Shown here piece after piece: positions 24,923-34,428 of a stretch of DNA of 64,000 nucleotides. This stretch comes from SHLQ01 sp964451305 (lineage in GTDB: Bacteria; Actinomycetota; Acidimicrobiia; Acidimicrobiales; SHLQ01). The DNA is taken from contig CAYVHV010000021.1 of NCBI GenBank assembly GCA_964451305.1, forward strand, positions 1 through 64,000, in the 5' to 3' direction. The position numbers were made by a program, and so were the translations under genes. The number at the start of each line of letters is the position of its first letter. Position 1 is the first letter of the stretch. The notes under the pieces were generated by a model. The model was given only the letters and a program-made list of their open reading frames with translations, had not been told where the DNA came from and did no database searches.

Positions 24923-25240
24923 TTACTCGCCGTCGAGACTCGCTGGCAGCTGTTCGACCTCGGAGAGCACCTCGGTCGAGACACAGAGCTGACCAGCACT
25001 TACCATCGCCGCAATGCCTGCCTCACCGGGTTCGACGAGCGGATCGAAGGCATGAAGTTGGTCGAGTTCGATGAGGACATCGGCCATACATTCGGCCTGG
25101 CCGGAACTCGCCCCGCCTGTCTCAAACCTGTCGACGGCGTCGCCACGATCGAACTCGGCCGATGCACACGAAATGGCCACGACGGCGATCATCGCCATCA
25201 GCACGCCAACGCGCCGACCCGAACCTGTGCACTCCACCAT
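24923..25240 (-). CDS. small lipoprotein, function unknown
   Basis: 105 aa from the ATG at 25240 (alternative GTG next codon); the longer upstream frame looks non-coding. Signal peptide with lipobox (MAMIAVVAISC). Short acidic mature part with three Cys, including QAECMADVL and GQLCVSTE, which could form disulfides. It ends three bases from the PlsC stop, convergent. Confidence 0.5.
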   Translation of the reverse strand: MVECTGSGRRVGVLMAMIAVVAISCASAEFDRGDAVDRFETGGASSGQAECMADVLIELDQLHAFDPLVEPGEAGIAAMVSAGQLCVSTEVLSEVEQLPASLDGE

Positions 25241-25404
25241 GAACAATCGGCATCGGCAAAGTGGTGTTGAGTAGCCCGATCGCCGCTCGCTCTGGCAACG
25301 CTGGTCCATTAACGGGTGCAGAAGCGTCGGCGATAGCAGATCGTCCATCGCTTCAGCCGATAGACTTGTGCTGGTTTTGCCCGCTCTACCCATGAGGAAA
25401 ATAC

Positions 25405-27690
25405 GTGGCTGTTTTTGCGAATACCCCGATCGAACTCGTCAACTCGGTCTATGCAACGCTCGACGAGCGCTTGGCGAAGGGACGTGAGCGTCTCGGACGT
25501 GCGCTGACCCTCACCGAGAAGATTCTGATCAACCACCTCGACGACGTCGACAACGGTGGGCTCGAGCGCGGCGTGTCGTACACCGACCTTCGCCCCGATC
25601 GGGTCGCAATGCAGGATGCAACCGCGCAGATGGCCTGGCTGCAGTTCATGACCGCCGGCCTGTCAGAGACCGCCGTTCCGACCACGACCCACAGCGATCA
25701 CTTGATCCAAGCTCGCGTCGAAGGCAAGACCGACCTCGAAGTCGCACGAGACACGAACGCTGAGGTCTACCAGTTTCTCGAAGATGTCAGCGCAAAGTAC
25801 GGCGGCGGCTTCTGGGCGCCAGGATCGGGAATCATCCACCAGGTCGTGCTGGAGAACTACGCCTTCCCAGGCGGCATGATGCTCGGCACCGACAGCCACA
25901 CACCAAACGCTGGCGGCTTGGGCATGATCGCCGTCGGTGTCGGAGGCGCCGATGCGGTCGACGTCATGACCGGCTTCCCGTGGAATGTCCGCTGGCCAAA
26001 GGCAATCGGCGTCCACCTCACCGGCGAGCTCCAGGGCTGGGCGGCTCCAAAGGACGTCATCTTGAAGGTCGCCGAGATCCTCACCGTCAAGGGCGGCACC
26101 GGCGCGATCGTCGAGTACTTCGGTCCCGGCGCTGAGAGCTTGTCGGCCACCGGCAAGGCAACGATCTGCAACATGGGAGCCGAGATCGGCGCGACGACCT
26201 CGCTGTTTGCGTACGACGACGCAACGAGCCGCTACCTGTTAGCAACCGGCCGCGAAGCCATCGACAACGCAGCACGCAACGTGGCACACCACCTGCGTGC
26301 CGACGACGAGGTCTACGCCGATCCGCACGCCTTCTTCGATCAGGTCATCGAGATCGATCTGAATACCCTTCAGCCACTGATCAACGGCCCCCACACCCCC
26401 GACCTTGCTCGCCCCCTCAACAAGCTGGGCGCCGAAGCTGAGCTCAACGGTTGGCCGAAGGAGATTTCCGCTGCGTTGATCGGCTCGTGCACCAACTCGT
26501 CATATGAGGACATCAGCCGCGCAGCATCGATCGCTCGCGATGCCGCGTCCAAGGGCCTCAAAGCCAAGGTTCCGTTCATGGTCACCCCGGGCTCTGAAGC
26601 CACGATGGAAACCATCCAGCGCGACGGATTCCTCGCCGACCTTGAAGACATTGGTGCCGTCGTGCTCGCAAACGCATGCGGCCCGTGCATTGGTCAGTGG
26701 AAGCGCGACGATCGCGAAGGTCACGAGGGCGAAGCCAACAGCATCGTCACCTCGTACAACCGCAACTTCCCGAAGCGCAACGATGGCGATCCCGCCACCT
26801 TGGCCTTCGTTACCTCACCGGAAACCACGGTTGCCATGGCTCTCGCCGGCCGACTCGACTTCGATCCAAAGACCGACACCCTCACCAACGATGCTGGCGA
26901 AGAAGTGACGCTAGAAGTTGGCGCTGGTACCGAACTTCCGACCGACGGCTTCGAAAGTGGCATCTCGATGTTCCTTGCGCCGCCGGAAGACCCGACGGGC
27001 GTCATCGTCTCGGTGTCACCTGACTCAGACCGTTTGCAGCTGCTCACGCCGTTCCCGGAGTGGGATGGCAACGACTACATCGAGCTTCCAATTCTCGGCA
27101 AGGGCGTCGGAAAGGTCACGACCGACCACATCTCGATGGCCGGCCCGTGGCTCAAGTACCGCGGCCACCTCGAGAACATCTCGGGCAACCTGTACCTCGG
27201 TGTCGTCAATGCGTATACCAACGAACCCGAGTTCGCGGTCGACCCATCCGATGGCGAGACCAAGAGCTACCCCGATATCGCAAAGAGCCTCCACGAGAAG
27301 AACATCAACTGGGTCTTCATTGGCGAAGAGAACGTCGGCGAGGGTTCGAGCCGCGAGCACGCAGCGATGGAGCCTCGCTTCCGCGGTTGCCATGCCGTGT
27401 TCGCGAAGTCATTCGCTCGAATCCACGAGACCAACCTCAAGAAGCAGGGCGTGCTCGCGCTGACATTTGCCGACCCGGCCTTCTGGGACACGATCGGCGA
27501 AGGGGACACGATCTCGATCACTGGACTCGCCGATCTCGCACCAGGCAAGCCAGTCGACTGTGTTCTCCACAAAGCAGACGGCGGCGAAGCGGTGCCGTTC
27601 CAGGCAAACCAGACCCTGTCCGAAGATCAGATCGAGTGGTTCCACGCCGGATCCGCTCTGAACTTGATCCGACAACAAACGGCTGGCTGA
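25405..27690 (+). CDS. aconitate hydratase (mitochondrial-type)
   Basis: 761 aa, GTG start with GAGGAAA upstream. [4Fe-4S] ligands in GSCTNSSYED and ANACGPCIGQW. Substrate-site motifs include GTDSHTPNAGGLGMIAVGVGGADAVD and the C-terminal swivel domain with GEENVGEGSSREHAAMEPR. Length and the ANACGPCIGQWKR form fit the mitochondrial-type aconitase family rather than the roughly 900-aa AcnA. It isomerises citrate to isocitrate in the TCA cycle. LysR follows in the same direction; citrate synthase lies 2.5 kb downstream. Confidence 0.95.
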   Translation: MAVFANTPIELVNSVYATLDERLAKGRERLGRALTLTEKILINHLDDVDNGGLERGVSYTDLRPDRVAMQDATAQMAWLQFMTAGLSETAVPTTTHSDHLIQARVEGKTDLEVARDTNAEVYQFLEDVSAKYGGGFWAPGSGIIHQVVLENYAFPGGMMLGTDSHTPNAGGLGMIAVGVGGADAVDVMTGFPWNVRWPKAIGVHLTGELQGWAAPKDVILKVAEILTVKGGTGAIVEYFGPGAESLSATGKATICNMGAEIGATTSLFAYDDATSRYLLATGREAIDNAARNVAHHLRADDEVYADPHAFFDQVIEIDLNTLQPLINGPHTPDLARPLNKLGAEAELNGWPKEISAALIGSCTNSSYEDISRAASIARDAASKGLKAKVPFMVTPGSEATMETIQRDGFLADLEDIGAVVLANACGPCIGQWKRDDREGHEGEANSIVTSYNRNFPKRNDGDPATLAFVTSPETTVAMALAGRLDFDPKTDTLTNDAGEEVTLEVGAGTELPTDGFESGISMFLAPPEDPTGVIVSVSPDSDRLQLLTPFPEWDGNDYIELPILGKGVGKVTTDHISMAGPWLKYRGHLENISGNLYLGVVNAYTNEPEFAVDPSDGETKSYPDIAKSLHEKNINWVFIGEENVGEGSSREHAAMEPRFRGCHAVFAKSFARIHETNLKKQGVLALTFADPAFWDTIGEGDTISITGLADLAPGKPVDCVLHKADGGEAVPFQANQTLSEDQIEWFHAGSALNLIRQQTAG

Positions 27691-27700
27691 TCCGCTCGCC

Positions 27701-28630
27701 ATGGACCTTCGCCAACTGAACGCCATCATGGCAGTGTCCGAGCACCGCAGCTTTTCAGCTGCAGCTCGGGCGCTCCATACGGTCCAGTCGAATGTGTCAA
27801 CGCACGTTGCCCGGCTCGAGCGCGAGCTCGACGCCGTGCTCGTCGACCGTCGCACTGGTGAACTCACCGCAGAAGGCGAGGTCGTTGTTCTCCGAGCGCT
27901 TCGAATCAAAGCCGAGCTACAAGCAATCCCAGCGGACGTCTCGGCGCTACGCGATGACATCCGTGGCACCGTCCGGTTCGGCATCATCGGTACGACGGGC
28001 CGCTGGCTCGTGCCGGCGCTACTCAGTGCGCTCAAAGAGAGCTTCCCTGGCGTCCACCTCGTCGTGGTCGACGCGACCACGACCGGCCTACTCCCCCAGC
28101 TCCAGAGCGGACAGCTCACCATGGCCGTCCTCAACCTCCCGCTAAGCGAACCCGAGCTCGCATCGGAACCGCTCTTCGACGAGGAACGAATCCTTATCGT
28201 GCCGAAAGACCACGAGCTCGCCGTGCACGATCGTGTGACCCTCGCAGATCTCAAAGATCACGAGATCGTGCTCCCTCCAGCAGGCACGCAGTTTCGCCAA
28301 GAGGTCGACGCCGCCGCGGAAGAGCTTGGAATCGAACTCGTCCCATCGGCGGAACTCGATGGCATGAGATTGCTCGCCTCGCTCGCATTCCAGGGGTATG
28401 CCCCGGCCCTCGTACCAGCAACCGCTGCACCATATGGCCACGGCGATGACTGGAAGATCGTCAACGTCGACGACATGACCACGCGCAGCGTTGGTTTGGC
28501 CTACCGACGGTGGACCACTCTCCCGGCCCCGGCCCGCGCCGTCCAGCAGGTCATCGGCGAAGTCGTCCAAGCCCAAGGTGCACTCCAGCCCGGCCTCCAC
28601 GTCACGGTGAGCAACAGCTCAAGCTCATAA
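27701..28630 (+). CDS. LysR family transcriptional regulator
   Basis: 309 aa. N-terminal winged HTH (MDLRQLNAIMAVSEHRSFSAAARALHTVQSNVSTHVARLE), then a periplasmic-binding-like effector domain (about 90-300). It starts ten bases after the aconitase stop on the same strand, so it is likely co-transcribed with acn and may regulate it or the following carboxyltransferase. The effector cannot be deduced. Confidence 0.9.
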   Translation: MDLRQLNAIMAVSEHRSFSAAARALHTVQSNVSTHVARLERELDAVLVDRRTGELTAEGEVVVLRALRIKAELQAIPADVSALRDDIRGTVRFGIIGTTGRWLVPALLSALKESFPGVHLVVVDATTTGLLPQLQSGQLTMAVLNLPLSEPELASEPLFDEERILIVPKDHELAVHDRVTLADLKDHEIVLPPAGTQFRQEVDAAAEELGIELVPSAELDGMRLLASLAFQGYAPALVPATAAPYGHGDDWKIVNVDDMTTRSVGLAYRRWTTLPAPARAVQQVIGEVVQAQGALQPGLHVTVSNSSSS

Positions 28631-28682
28631 GCAACGAGCGGAAGAAACGGCTTCCCGTTAGGGCCGTCGTGATGGGGGCTTC

Positions 28683-28694
28683 TAGACTTCGGGC
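28683..28694 (+). promoter_or_regulatory. -10 element of the carboxyltransferase gene (leaderless)
   Basis: TAGACT (28683-28688), six bases TCGGGC, then GTG at 28695. The gene therefore has its own promoter, separate from the acn-lysR unit. Confidence 0.5.
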
Positions 28695-30053
28695 GTGGCA
28701 ATCACCAACACCTCGCCCGCTGGAGAAACCGCCAACCATGGCGGACAAAGTCGCCGCTCGGTAGAGCGTGGCAACGACGGACGTCGACGGGTCGTCGTGC
28801 GCATCGCAAACCACGAAGAAGCAGCGATAACGACCCGTGATGCTGATCTCATCGCCGAATCCGCAGCGAGCGCGCTCCATCAAGGCATCCCCCTCGTCGT
28901 CGAGTTTCGAGCCAACGGCCCCGCAGCGCACGAAGAGCTCGCCGTGACCTTCGCCGTCGGTGGCGCCGCAAGAGAGCTGACCCGATGCTCGGGTCAGGTA
29001 CCGACCATCGGGGTCCTCCACGGCGACGCCATGGCCGGTCCTGCGCTCCTGCTCGGACTCATGGATCACGTCATCGTGGTCGACCACAGCCACGCATTCG
29101 TCAGCGGACCGAAGATGGTGAGCGAATTCACCGGTGTCGAATTCAACCGCACCGAACTCGGTGGAGCATCCGTCCTCGCCCAAAGCGCGGGCCTTGCTGC
29201 ACTCTCTGCGCCTGATGTCGACGTCGCCTACGAACTTGTCGATGACCTTTTGTCGATCCTTCCAGCGAACAACGAAGAACCAGCACCCCTGATCGAAACG
29301 TCCGATCCACACGATCGAGCGGTCCCAGATGCAGCAGACATTCTCCCCGACACGGCATCGGGTGCCTATGACGTACGAGATGTGATTGGCGAAGTTGTCG
29401 ACGACGAGTGGTTTCTCGAACTTCGACCAACTTTTGCGACCAACCTCATCACCGGGTTCGCGAGCATTGGAGGAGTCGCTGTGGGCGTCGTTGCAAACCA
29501 GCCGATGGCAATCGCCGGCACGCTCGACATCCCGTCGTCACAGAAGGGCGGACGGTTCGTCGCCTTCTGCGATGCATTCAACCTTCCAATCGTGACTTTC
29601 GTCGACACATCGGGCTTCTATCCGGGCAAGGATCTCGAGTGGCGAGGCATGATTCGCTACGGCGCACAGTTGGCCTTTGCGTACGCCCGCGCCACCGTGC
29701 CTCGGATCAACGTGACTCTGCGCAAGAGTTACGGTGGCGCGTACATCGTCATGGATTCGAAGAACATGGGCAACGACCTCGCCTATGCGTGGCCGAGCGC
29801 CGAGATTGCGGTGATGGGAGCAAAGGGAGCGATCGAGATCTTGCACCGCAAGGCAGATCAGGACGAACGAGCCGAGCTCGAGGCCGCCTACGAAGAGCGT
29901 TTACTCAACCCATACATCGCGGCGCAACGCGGAACGGTCGATTCGGTGATCTCCCCGCAAGATACGCGGTCACAGCTCGCAGCGAGCCTCCGCTTGCTCG
30001 CGTCGAAGCGCGAGATTCTTCCTCGACGCAAGCACGACAACACCCCGTTGTAG
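28695..30053 (+). CDS. acyl-CoA carboxyltransferase-like protein (short form)
   Basis: 452 aa, GTG start. Crotonase-fold carboxyltransferase of the acetyl-/propionyl-CoA carboxylase beta class. The C-terminal half is well conserved: GSQKGGRFVAFCDAF-type region, PIVTFVDTSGFYPG, and SYGGAYIVMDSKNMGNDLAYAWPSAEIAVMGAKGAIEILHR. The N-terminal half is shortened and divergent: the usual GKLTARERI...LLD lead is missing, and after a low-complexity start it begins with RRRVVVRIANHEEA. No biotin carboxylase or biotin carrier is adjacent, so it either pairs with distant subunits or does another reaction. Confidence 0.82.
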   Translation: MAITNTSPAGETANHGGQSRRSVERGNDGRRRVVVRIANHEEAAITTRDADLIAESAASALHQGIPLVVEFRANGPAAHEELAVTFAVGGAARELTRCSGQVPTIGVLHGDAMAGPALLLGLMDHVIVVDHSHAFVSGPKMVSEFTGVEFNRTELGGASVLAQSAGLAALSAPDVDVAYELVDDLLSILPANNEEPAPLIETSDPHDRAVPDAADILPDTASGAYDVRDVIGEVVDDEWFLELRPTFATNLITGFASIGGVAVGVVANQPMAIAGTLDIPSSQKGGRFVAFCDAFNLPIVTFVDTSGFYPGKDLEWRGMIRYGAQLAFAYARATVPRINVTLRKSYGGAYIVMDSKNMGNDLAYAWPSAEIAVMGAKGAIEILHRKADQDERAELEAAYEERLLNPYIAAQRGTVDSVISPQDTRSQLAASLRLLASKREILPRRKHDNTPL

Positions 30054-30121
30054 GCCATCGGAACTAGCGAATCGAAGAAGTTCGACAGAGTCACGCCGCT
30101 TCGCTTGAGCGTTCCTCGTTT

Positions 30122-30160
30122 GTTCCGCTGGGAACGGCCCGCAGAGTCCTATATTTAATA
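30122..30160 (+). promoter_or_regulatory. candidate citrate synthase promoter region with dyad
   Basis: The 165-base gap before gltA contains the inverted repeat GTTCC-GCTG-GGAAC (30122-30135), followed by the AT-rich stretch CCTATATTTAATAG (30148-30161), the strongest -10-like sequence there. The dyad could be an operator. Confidence 0.35.
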
Positions 30161-30218
30161 GTGCGCTGACATCGAAGTTCAGCACGCAGCCACCAACCAA
30201 CCCTTCTTGGAGCACGCC

Positions 30219-31487
30219 GTGAGCGAGACCATCACCATCACTGATAACCGAACCGGCGAGTCGGTCGAGATTCCGATCGTCAACGGGGGCGTTGACTCCA
30301 GTGAATGGAAGAAGCTGATGCCAGGAACCTGGTTCCTCGATCCGGCTTTTGGCACGACGGCGAGCACCACCTCGGCAATCACGTTTCTCGATGGCGGCGC
30401 AGGCCAGCTCGAGTACCGCGGCTACCCAATCGATCAGCTCGCACAAAACTCCTCTCACCTCGAGGTGTCCTACCTGCTGCTCAACGGTGAGCTTCCCGAT
30501 AAGGCAGCACTCGACAGCTGGGTTGACGACGTCACGCACCACACCTACCTGCACGAGAACTTCCGTCGCTCGATCCACGATGCGTTCCACTACGACGCTC
30601 ACCCAATGGGTCTTCTCACCTCGAGCCTCGCTGGCCTCTCGACCTTCTATCCAGATTCGAAGGAGATCGAAGACCCAGAGTCGCGAATGAAGCAGATCAC
30701 GCGTCTCGTCGCCAAAATGCCGACCTTGGCCGCAAGCGCCTACCGCTTCAGCCTCGGCCTGCCATTCGTATTTCCACGCAACGACCTCGACTACACATCG
30801 AACTTCTTGTCGATGATGTTCTCGATCGCAGAGGACGACTACGAACCAGACCCAGCGCTCAAGAAGGCAATGGAGATCCTGTTCATCCTCCATGCCGATC
30901 ATGAGCAGAACTGCTCGACGACCGCTGCTCGGGTTGTTGGCTCAGCTCACGCCGACCCATATGTTTCGGTTGCTGCAGCTGCAGCTGCGCTGTATGGCCC
31001 TCGCCATGGCGGCGCCAACGAAGCGGTGCTTCGCATGCTCGCCGAAATTGGTTCGTACGAGAACGTCCCCGCCTACATGGAACGTGTCAAGGGCGGCGAA
31101 GAACGCCTCATGGGCTTTGGTCATCGCGTGTACAAGAACTACGACCCACGGGCCACCATTATCAAGGAGGCGGCGCACGAGGTCTTTGCGGTTACCGGAA
31201 AGAACCCACTGCTCGACATTGCGCTCAAGCTCGAAGAGGTTGCACTCGCCGATCCGTACTTCATCGATCGCAAGCTGTACCCCAACGTCGACTTCTACTC
31301 CGGCCTCATCTACCAGTCGATGGGCTTCCCCGTCGAGATGTTCACCGTCCTCTTCGCAATTCCACGGACGGTCGGTTGGCTTGCCCACTGGCAAGAGATG
31401 CTCGAGCAGAACAGCCGTATCGCACGACCACGTCAGGTCTACACCGGTGCGGCAACACGCGATTACGTCCCGCTAGATAATCGCTAG
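30219..31487 (+). CDS. gltA: citrate synthase
   Basis: 422 aa from GTG 30219, with GGAG seven bases upstream; a TTG at 30207 is in frame but overlaps the ribosome binding site. Active-site His in HADHEQNCSTTAARVVGSAHADPY, GFGHRVYKNYDPRA, and Asp in YPNVDFYSGLIYQSMGFP identify type II citrate synthase. It condenses acetyl-CoA and oxaloacetate, feeding the aconitase encoded 2.5 kb upstream. Confidence 0.97.
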   Translation: MSETITITDNRTGESVEIPIVNGGVDSSEWKKLMPGTWFLDPAFGTTASTTSAITFLDGGAGQLEYRGYPIDQLAQNSSHLEVSYLLLNGELPDKAALDSWVDDVTHHTYLHENFRRSIHDAFHYDAHPMGLLTSSLAGLSTFYPDSKEIEDPESRMKQITRLVAKMPTLAASAYRFSLGLPFVFPRNDLDYTSNFLSMMFSIAEDDYEPDPALKKAMEILFILHADHEQNCSTTAARVVGSAHADPYVSVAAAAAALYGPRHGGANEAVLRMLAEIGSYENVPAYMERVKGGEERLMGFGHRVYKNYDPRATIIKEAAHEVFAVTGKNPLLDIALKLEEVALADPYFIDRKLYPNVDFYSGLIYQSMGFPVEMFTVLFAIPRTVGWLAHWQEMLEQNSRIARPRQVYTGAATRDYVPLDNR

Positions 31488-31496
31488 GTAAGAAGT

Positions 31497-31523
31497 CGGC
31501 CGATTCGTTGGCCGATCTCCTTT
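31497..31523 (+). terminator. weak hairpin after citrate synthase
   Basis: CGGCC (31497-31501) pairs with GGCCG (31510-31514) around an eight-base loop, followed by ATCTCCTTTC. Short stem and interrupted T run, so only a tentative terminator. Confidence 0.3.
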
Positions 31524-31554
31524 CACCCCTCTAAACGATCTAGGATGAGCCGCA

Positions 31555-33741
31555 ATGGCTGATGTAGATCTTTATAGGCGCGGGCAATCCCGTCTAGGGA
31601 TCCTCGCAATAGTCATCTTTCTTTTTCCTCTCCTTGCGATTGGCCCGGCGAACGCGCAGACCTCTGACTCACCCGAGGCGGCGGCCGTACAGGACGAGGC
31701 ACCGTCGGAGAAGACAACCAACAGCGCCATTGCCGACAGCGCACTCGCTCAACTGGCCGGAAACCCGAACTTCGCGCCGACGTCGGCAATCGTGAACATC
31801 GAGGCCCACGGCGCCGACCTCGACGCGGTACGAGCGGCAATTGCGGCGGTTGGGGGCGAGCCATATGGCGAAGTGCCAGGGTTCTTCATCGAGGCTCGGA
31901 TCCCAATCAACAGACTTGAGGCCCTCCAAGCTGCACCCGCCGTTGCTCGCCTCAACGATGTCACTCGCATCTCGAACGAACCCGTCGACGGTTCGCTCGC
32001 AAATAACCCAGCGCTTACGAGCATCCTCGAAGACTCGGTGTTGCTCGACCAATGGCATACCGCAGGCCATCGTGGTGCGGGCCAACGGATTGGCATTCTT
32101 GACATCTTCGGCGCTGCCGAACTGCAGCTTGCAATCTCGGAGGACCGGATTCCGGCTCCCGCTGGCACATTCTGCCAGCGAAACGGGCGTCAGTGCCCAA
32201 TATCGGCCATCGGTGGCGGACCTCACGGCGTTGGCGTTGCCGAGATTGTTCATCAGGTTGCGCCAGACGCCGAGTTGTATTTCGCGACGGTGCTCACAAT
32301 TGCTGACCTCGCTGCTGCGGTCGAGTGGTTCGGCCAGCAGGGAGTCACCGTCATCAATCGTTCCGAAACATCCGAGCTCGACGGCCCCGGCGATGGCACT
32401 GGCCCAACCGCATCGATCGTGGACCGAGCGGTTGAGTTGAACATGGTGTGGGTCGCTGCGGCGGGTAACGCAGGCGGCAGGGGTGCAAGTGAGGGCCAGA
32501 ACTGGATCGGCGAGTTTAACGACCCCGACGGGAACGGGTTCCACAACTTTCGAGATGGCTCGGAGCGAATGGCGTTCACGTGCGGCTTTATCCTCGGCAT
32601 GCGTTGGGACGATTGGGACGACGGCACGATCCCGACCGACTACGACATTTGGATCTACGACACCCCAACCGCACGAACGACTGAATCTCGCGGCGACGAC
32701 CCGCAGTCGAGCACTGCGCACATACCGCTCGAACATGTAAATACTCGATGCAATAGCGAGACAGATATCGACTACATCGCCATCCAGCGATACGCGGAGA
32801 CACAATCCGACGGCGTCGACGAGATCCAGATTCTCGGCAATCAAACGTTGATGGCCGAGTGGACCAACAACCGCTCGGCGACCGGACCGGGAAATGACTC
32901 AGCGAACCCCGGAGCGGTCGTGGTCGGCGCGTCACTTCGAGCAACCGACAACACCCTGGCTGGCTACTCCTCACAAGGCCCCACATTCGATGGACGAAAT
33001 GGTGTCGACCTTTTGGCTCCGTCTTGTCTGCCAATCCCTGACTTCTTCTCGTTCTGTTTCTCGGGCACGAGTGCGAGCGCTCCGGTGATCGGTGGCATCG
33101 TCGGCGTCCTTCGAGGAGCAGGACTCGTCGGCAGAGCCGCAGATATCGACCCGCTCCTCGAAGCGATCACGATCGACGGTGGAACCCCCGGTCCAGACCC
33201 CCAGCACGGTCACGGGTTCCTCAATCTTCCCTCCCCCACCACGCTTGGAGTCCTCACGACCTTCCCAACGTGCAACGGTGTGCGGGCAACGATCATCGGA
33301 ACGGCTGGCGACGATGTCCTCGTCGGTACCGATGGTGTTGACGTCGTCTTTGCTGGAGCCGGCAACGATCGAATCAACGGCCTTGGCGGCAATGACATCA
33401 TCTGTGGGGGCTTCGGTGACGACGTGATCCTCGCAGGAGAAGGCAACGACACCGTGTTCGCAGGTCCGGGCGCCGACGAAGTCACGGGCCAAGACGGTGA
33501 CGACGCGATCAACGGTGGACACGGACACGACGACATCGAAGGCAATCGAGGCGACGACGAGATTCTCGGCTTCACCGGCCGTGACCATCTCAAGGGTGGC
33601 CTCGGCACGGACCTTATTCGCGGCGGCGACGGTCGAGATCGACTGATCGGCGGAGATGGCGACGACCAGATCTTCGGGGGCAACGGCGTCGATTATTGCC
33701 GAGACGCACTCGAGCACGGCGTGAGTTGTCGGCTGTCATAA
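31555..33741 (+). CDS. secreted subtilisin-like (S8) protease with RTX calcium-binding tail
   Basis: 728 aa. Signal peptide about 1-34. An inhibitor-like propeptide region follows, then a peptidase S8 domain: Asp in RIGILDIFGA, His in GGGPHGVGVAEIVHQ, the GN motif VWVAAAGNAGG and Ser in FSGTSASAPVIGG. A long insertion between His and Ser holds two Cys. From about residue 575 there are RTX nonapeptide repeats (GGNDxIxGG type) entered through TCNGVRATIIGTAGDDVL and closed by DYCRDALEHGVSCRLS, the same Cys-bracketed module as the protein at 5837-6874. TAGGAT lies eight bases before the ATG. An exported Ca2+-stabilised protease is likely. Confidence 0.88.
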   Translation: MADVDLYRRGQSRLGILAIVIFLFPLLAIGPANAQTSDSPEAAAVQDEAPSEKTTNSAIADSALAQLAGNPNFAPTSAIVNIEAHGADLDAVRAAIAAVGGEPYGEVPGFFIEARIPINRLEALQAAPAVARLNDVTRISNEPVDGSLANNPALTSILEDSVLLDQWHTAGHRGAGQRIGILDIFGAAELQLAISEDRIPAPAGTFCQRNGRQCPISAIGGGPHGVGVAEIVHQVAPDAELYFATVLTIADLAAAVEWFGQQGVTVINRSETSELDGPGDGTGPTASIVDRAVELNMVWVAAAGNAGGRGASEGQNWIGEFNDPDGNGFHNFRDGSERMAFTCGFILGMRWDDWDDGTIPTDYDIWIYDTPTARTTESRGDDPQSSTAHIPLEHVNTRCNSETDIDYIAIQRYAETQSDGVDEIQILGNQTLMAEWTNNRSATGPGNDSANPGAVVVGASLRATDNTLAGYSSQGPTFDGRNGVDLLAPSCLPIPDFFSFCFSGTSASAPVIGGIVGVLRGAGLVGRAADIDPLLEAITIDGGTPGPDPQHGHGFLNLPSPTTLGVLTTFPTCNGVRATIIGTAGDDVLVGTDGVDVVFAGAGNDRINGLGGNDIICGGFGDDVILAGEGNDTVFAGPGADEVTGQDGDDAINGGHGHDDIEGNRGDDEILGFTGRDHLKGGLGTDLIRGGDGRDRLIGGDGDDQIFGGNGVDYCRDALEHGVSCRLS

Positions 33742-33763
33742 CACGCCACGTGCGGTGGTGTGA

Positions 33764-34363
33764 CTAGTCGAGCCGGATGTCGTCTCGACCGAGGCCAGCC
33801 ATCCAATGTTCCCGGCAACGTAGCTCGTAGCTCACCGACGGTGCATGTTCAGGGTTGTCGACAACCATCAGCTCGCCTTCGTATACCTGGACGCCGTCGA
33901 CGAGCCGCGCATTGTGCGTGGCACGGTTCCCGCACCAGCAGCGAGCTTCACACTGGATGGCCTCGGTGACGTCTGCAAGTTCGAGCAGCCGAGCGGTTCC
34001 GGGGAACAACCGGCCTCGAAAGTCGGTGAGCAGACCAAACGCGAAGACGTCGAGACGTTGCGTGTCGACGACTTCGGCAAGCTGCTCGATCTGTTCAGGG
34101 GTGTAGAACTGTGCTTCGTCACAAACGAGGTAATCGAAGGGGGTACCACCGTTGTGCGCGACGTCTCGAAGATCGACCGTCGGGTCGATCACGACCGCTT
34201 CGGCCGACACACCAAGGCGCGAACTCACTCGGGCGCCGCGGCGATCCAACATCGAACACAGCGCACCATTGAGGCCGCCGTGGGTCAGGTTGTGATGGAT
34301 CTGCAGCGCGAGCGTTGACTTGCCTGAACCCATGGTCCCGAACGAAAACCGCAAGATGCCCAT
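33764..34363 (-). CDS. tdk: thymidine kinase (type II)
   Basis: 199 aa from ATG 34363; the longer frame runs into nrdJ and has no kinase homology there. P-loop FGTMGSGKSTLALQ, Walker B-like DYLVCDEAQFYTPEQ, lasso/zinc region CEARCWCGNRATHNARL and C-terminal CREHW. It phosphorylates thymidine for dTTP salvage. It follows nrdJ by 65 bases on the same strand, grouping deoxynucleotide salvage with de novo synthesis. Confidence 0.95.
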   Translation of the reverse strand: MGILRFSFGTMGSGKSTLALQIHHNLTHGGLNGALCSMLDRRGARVSSRLGVSAEAVVIDPTVDLRDVAHNGGTPFDYLVCDEAQFYTPEQIEQLAEVVDTQRLDVFAFGLLTDFRGRLFPGTARLLELADVTEAIQCEARCWCGNRATHNARLVDGVQVYEGELMVVDNPEHAPSVSYELRCREHWMAGLGRDDIRLD

Positions 34364-34428
34364 AACCGCGAGGTTACTTCGAGTTCCTGGGAGGGTTTGT
34401 TGAACGGGAATGTGAGGAGTATCGAGAG

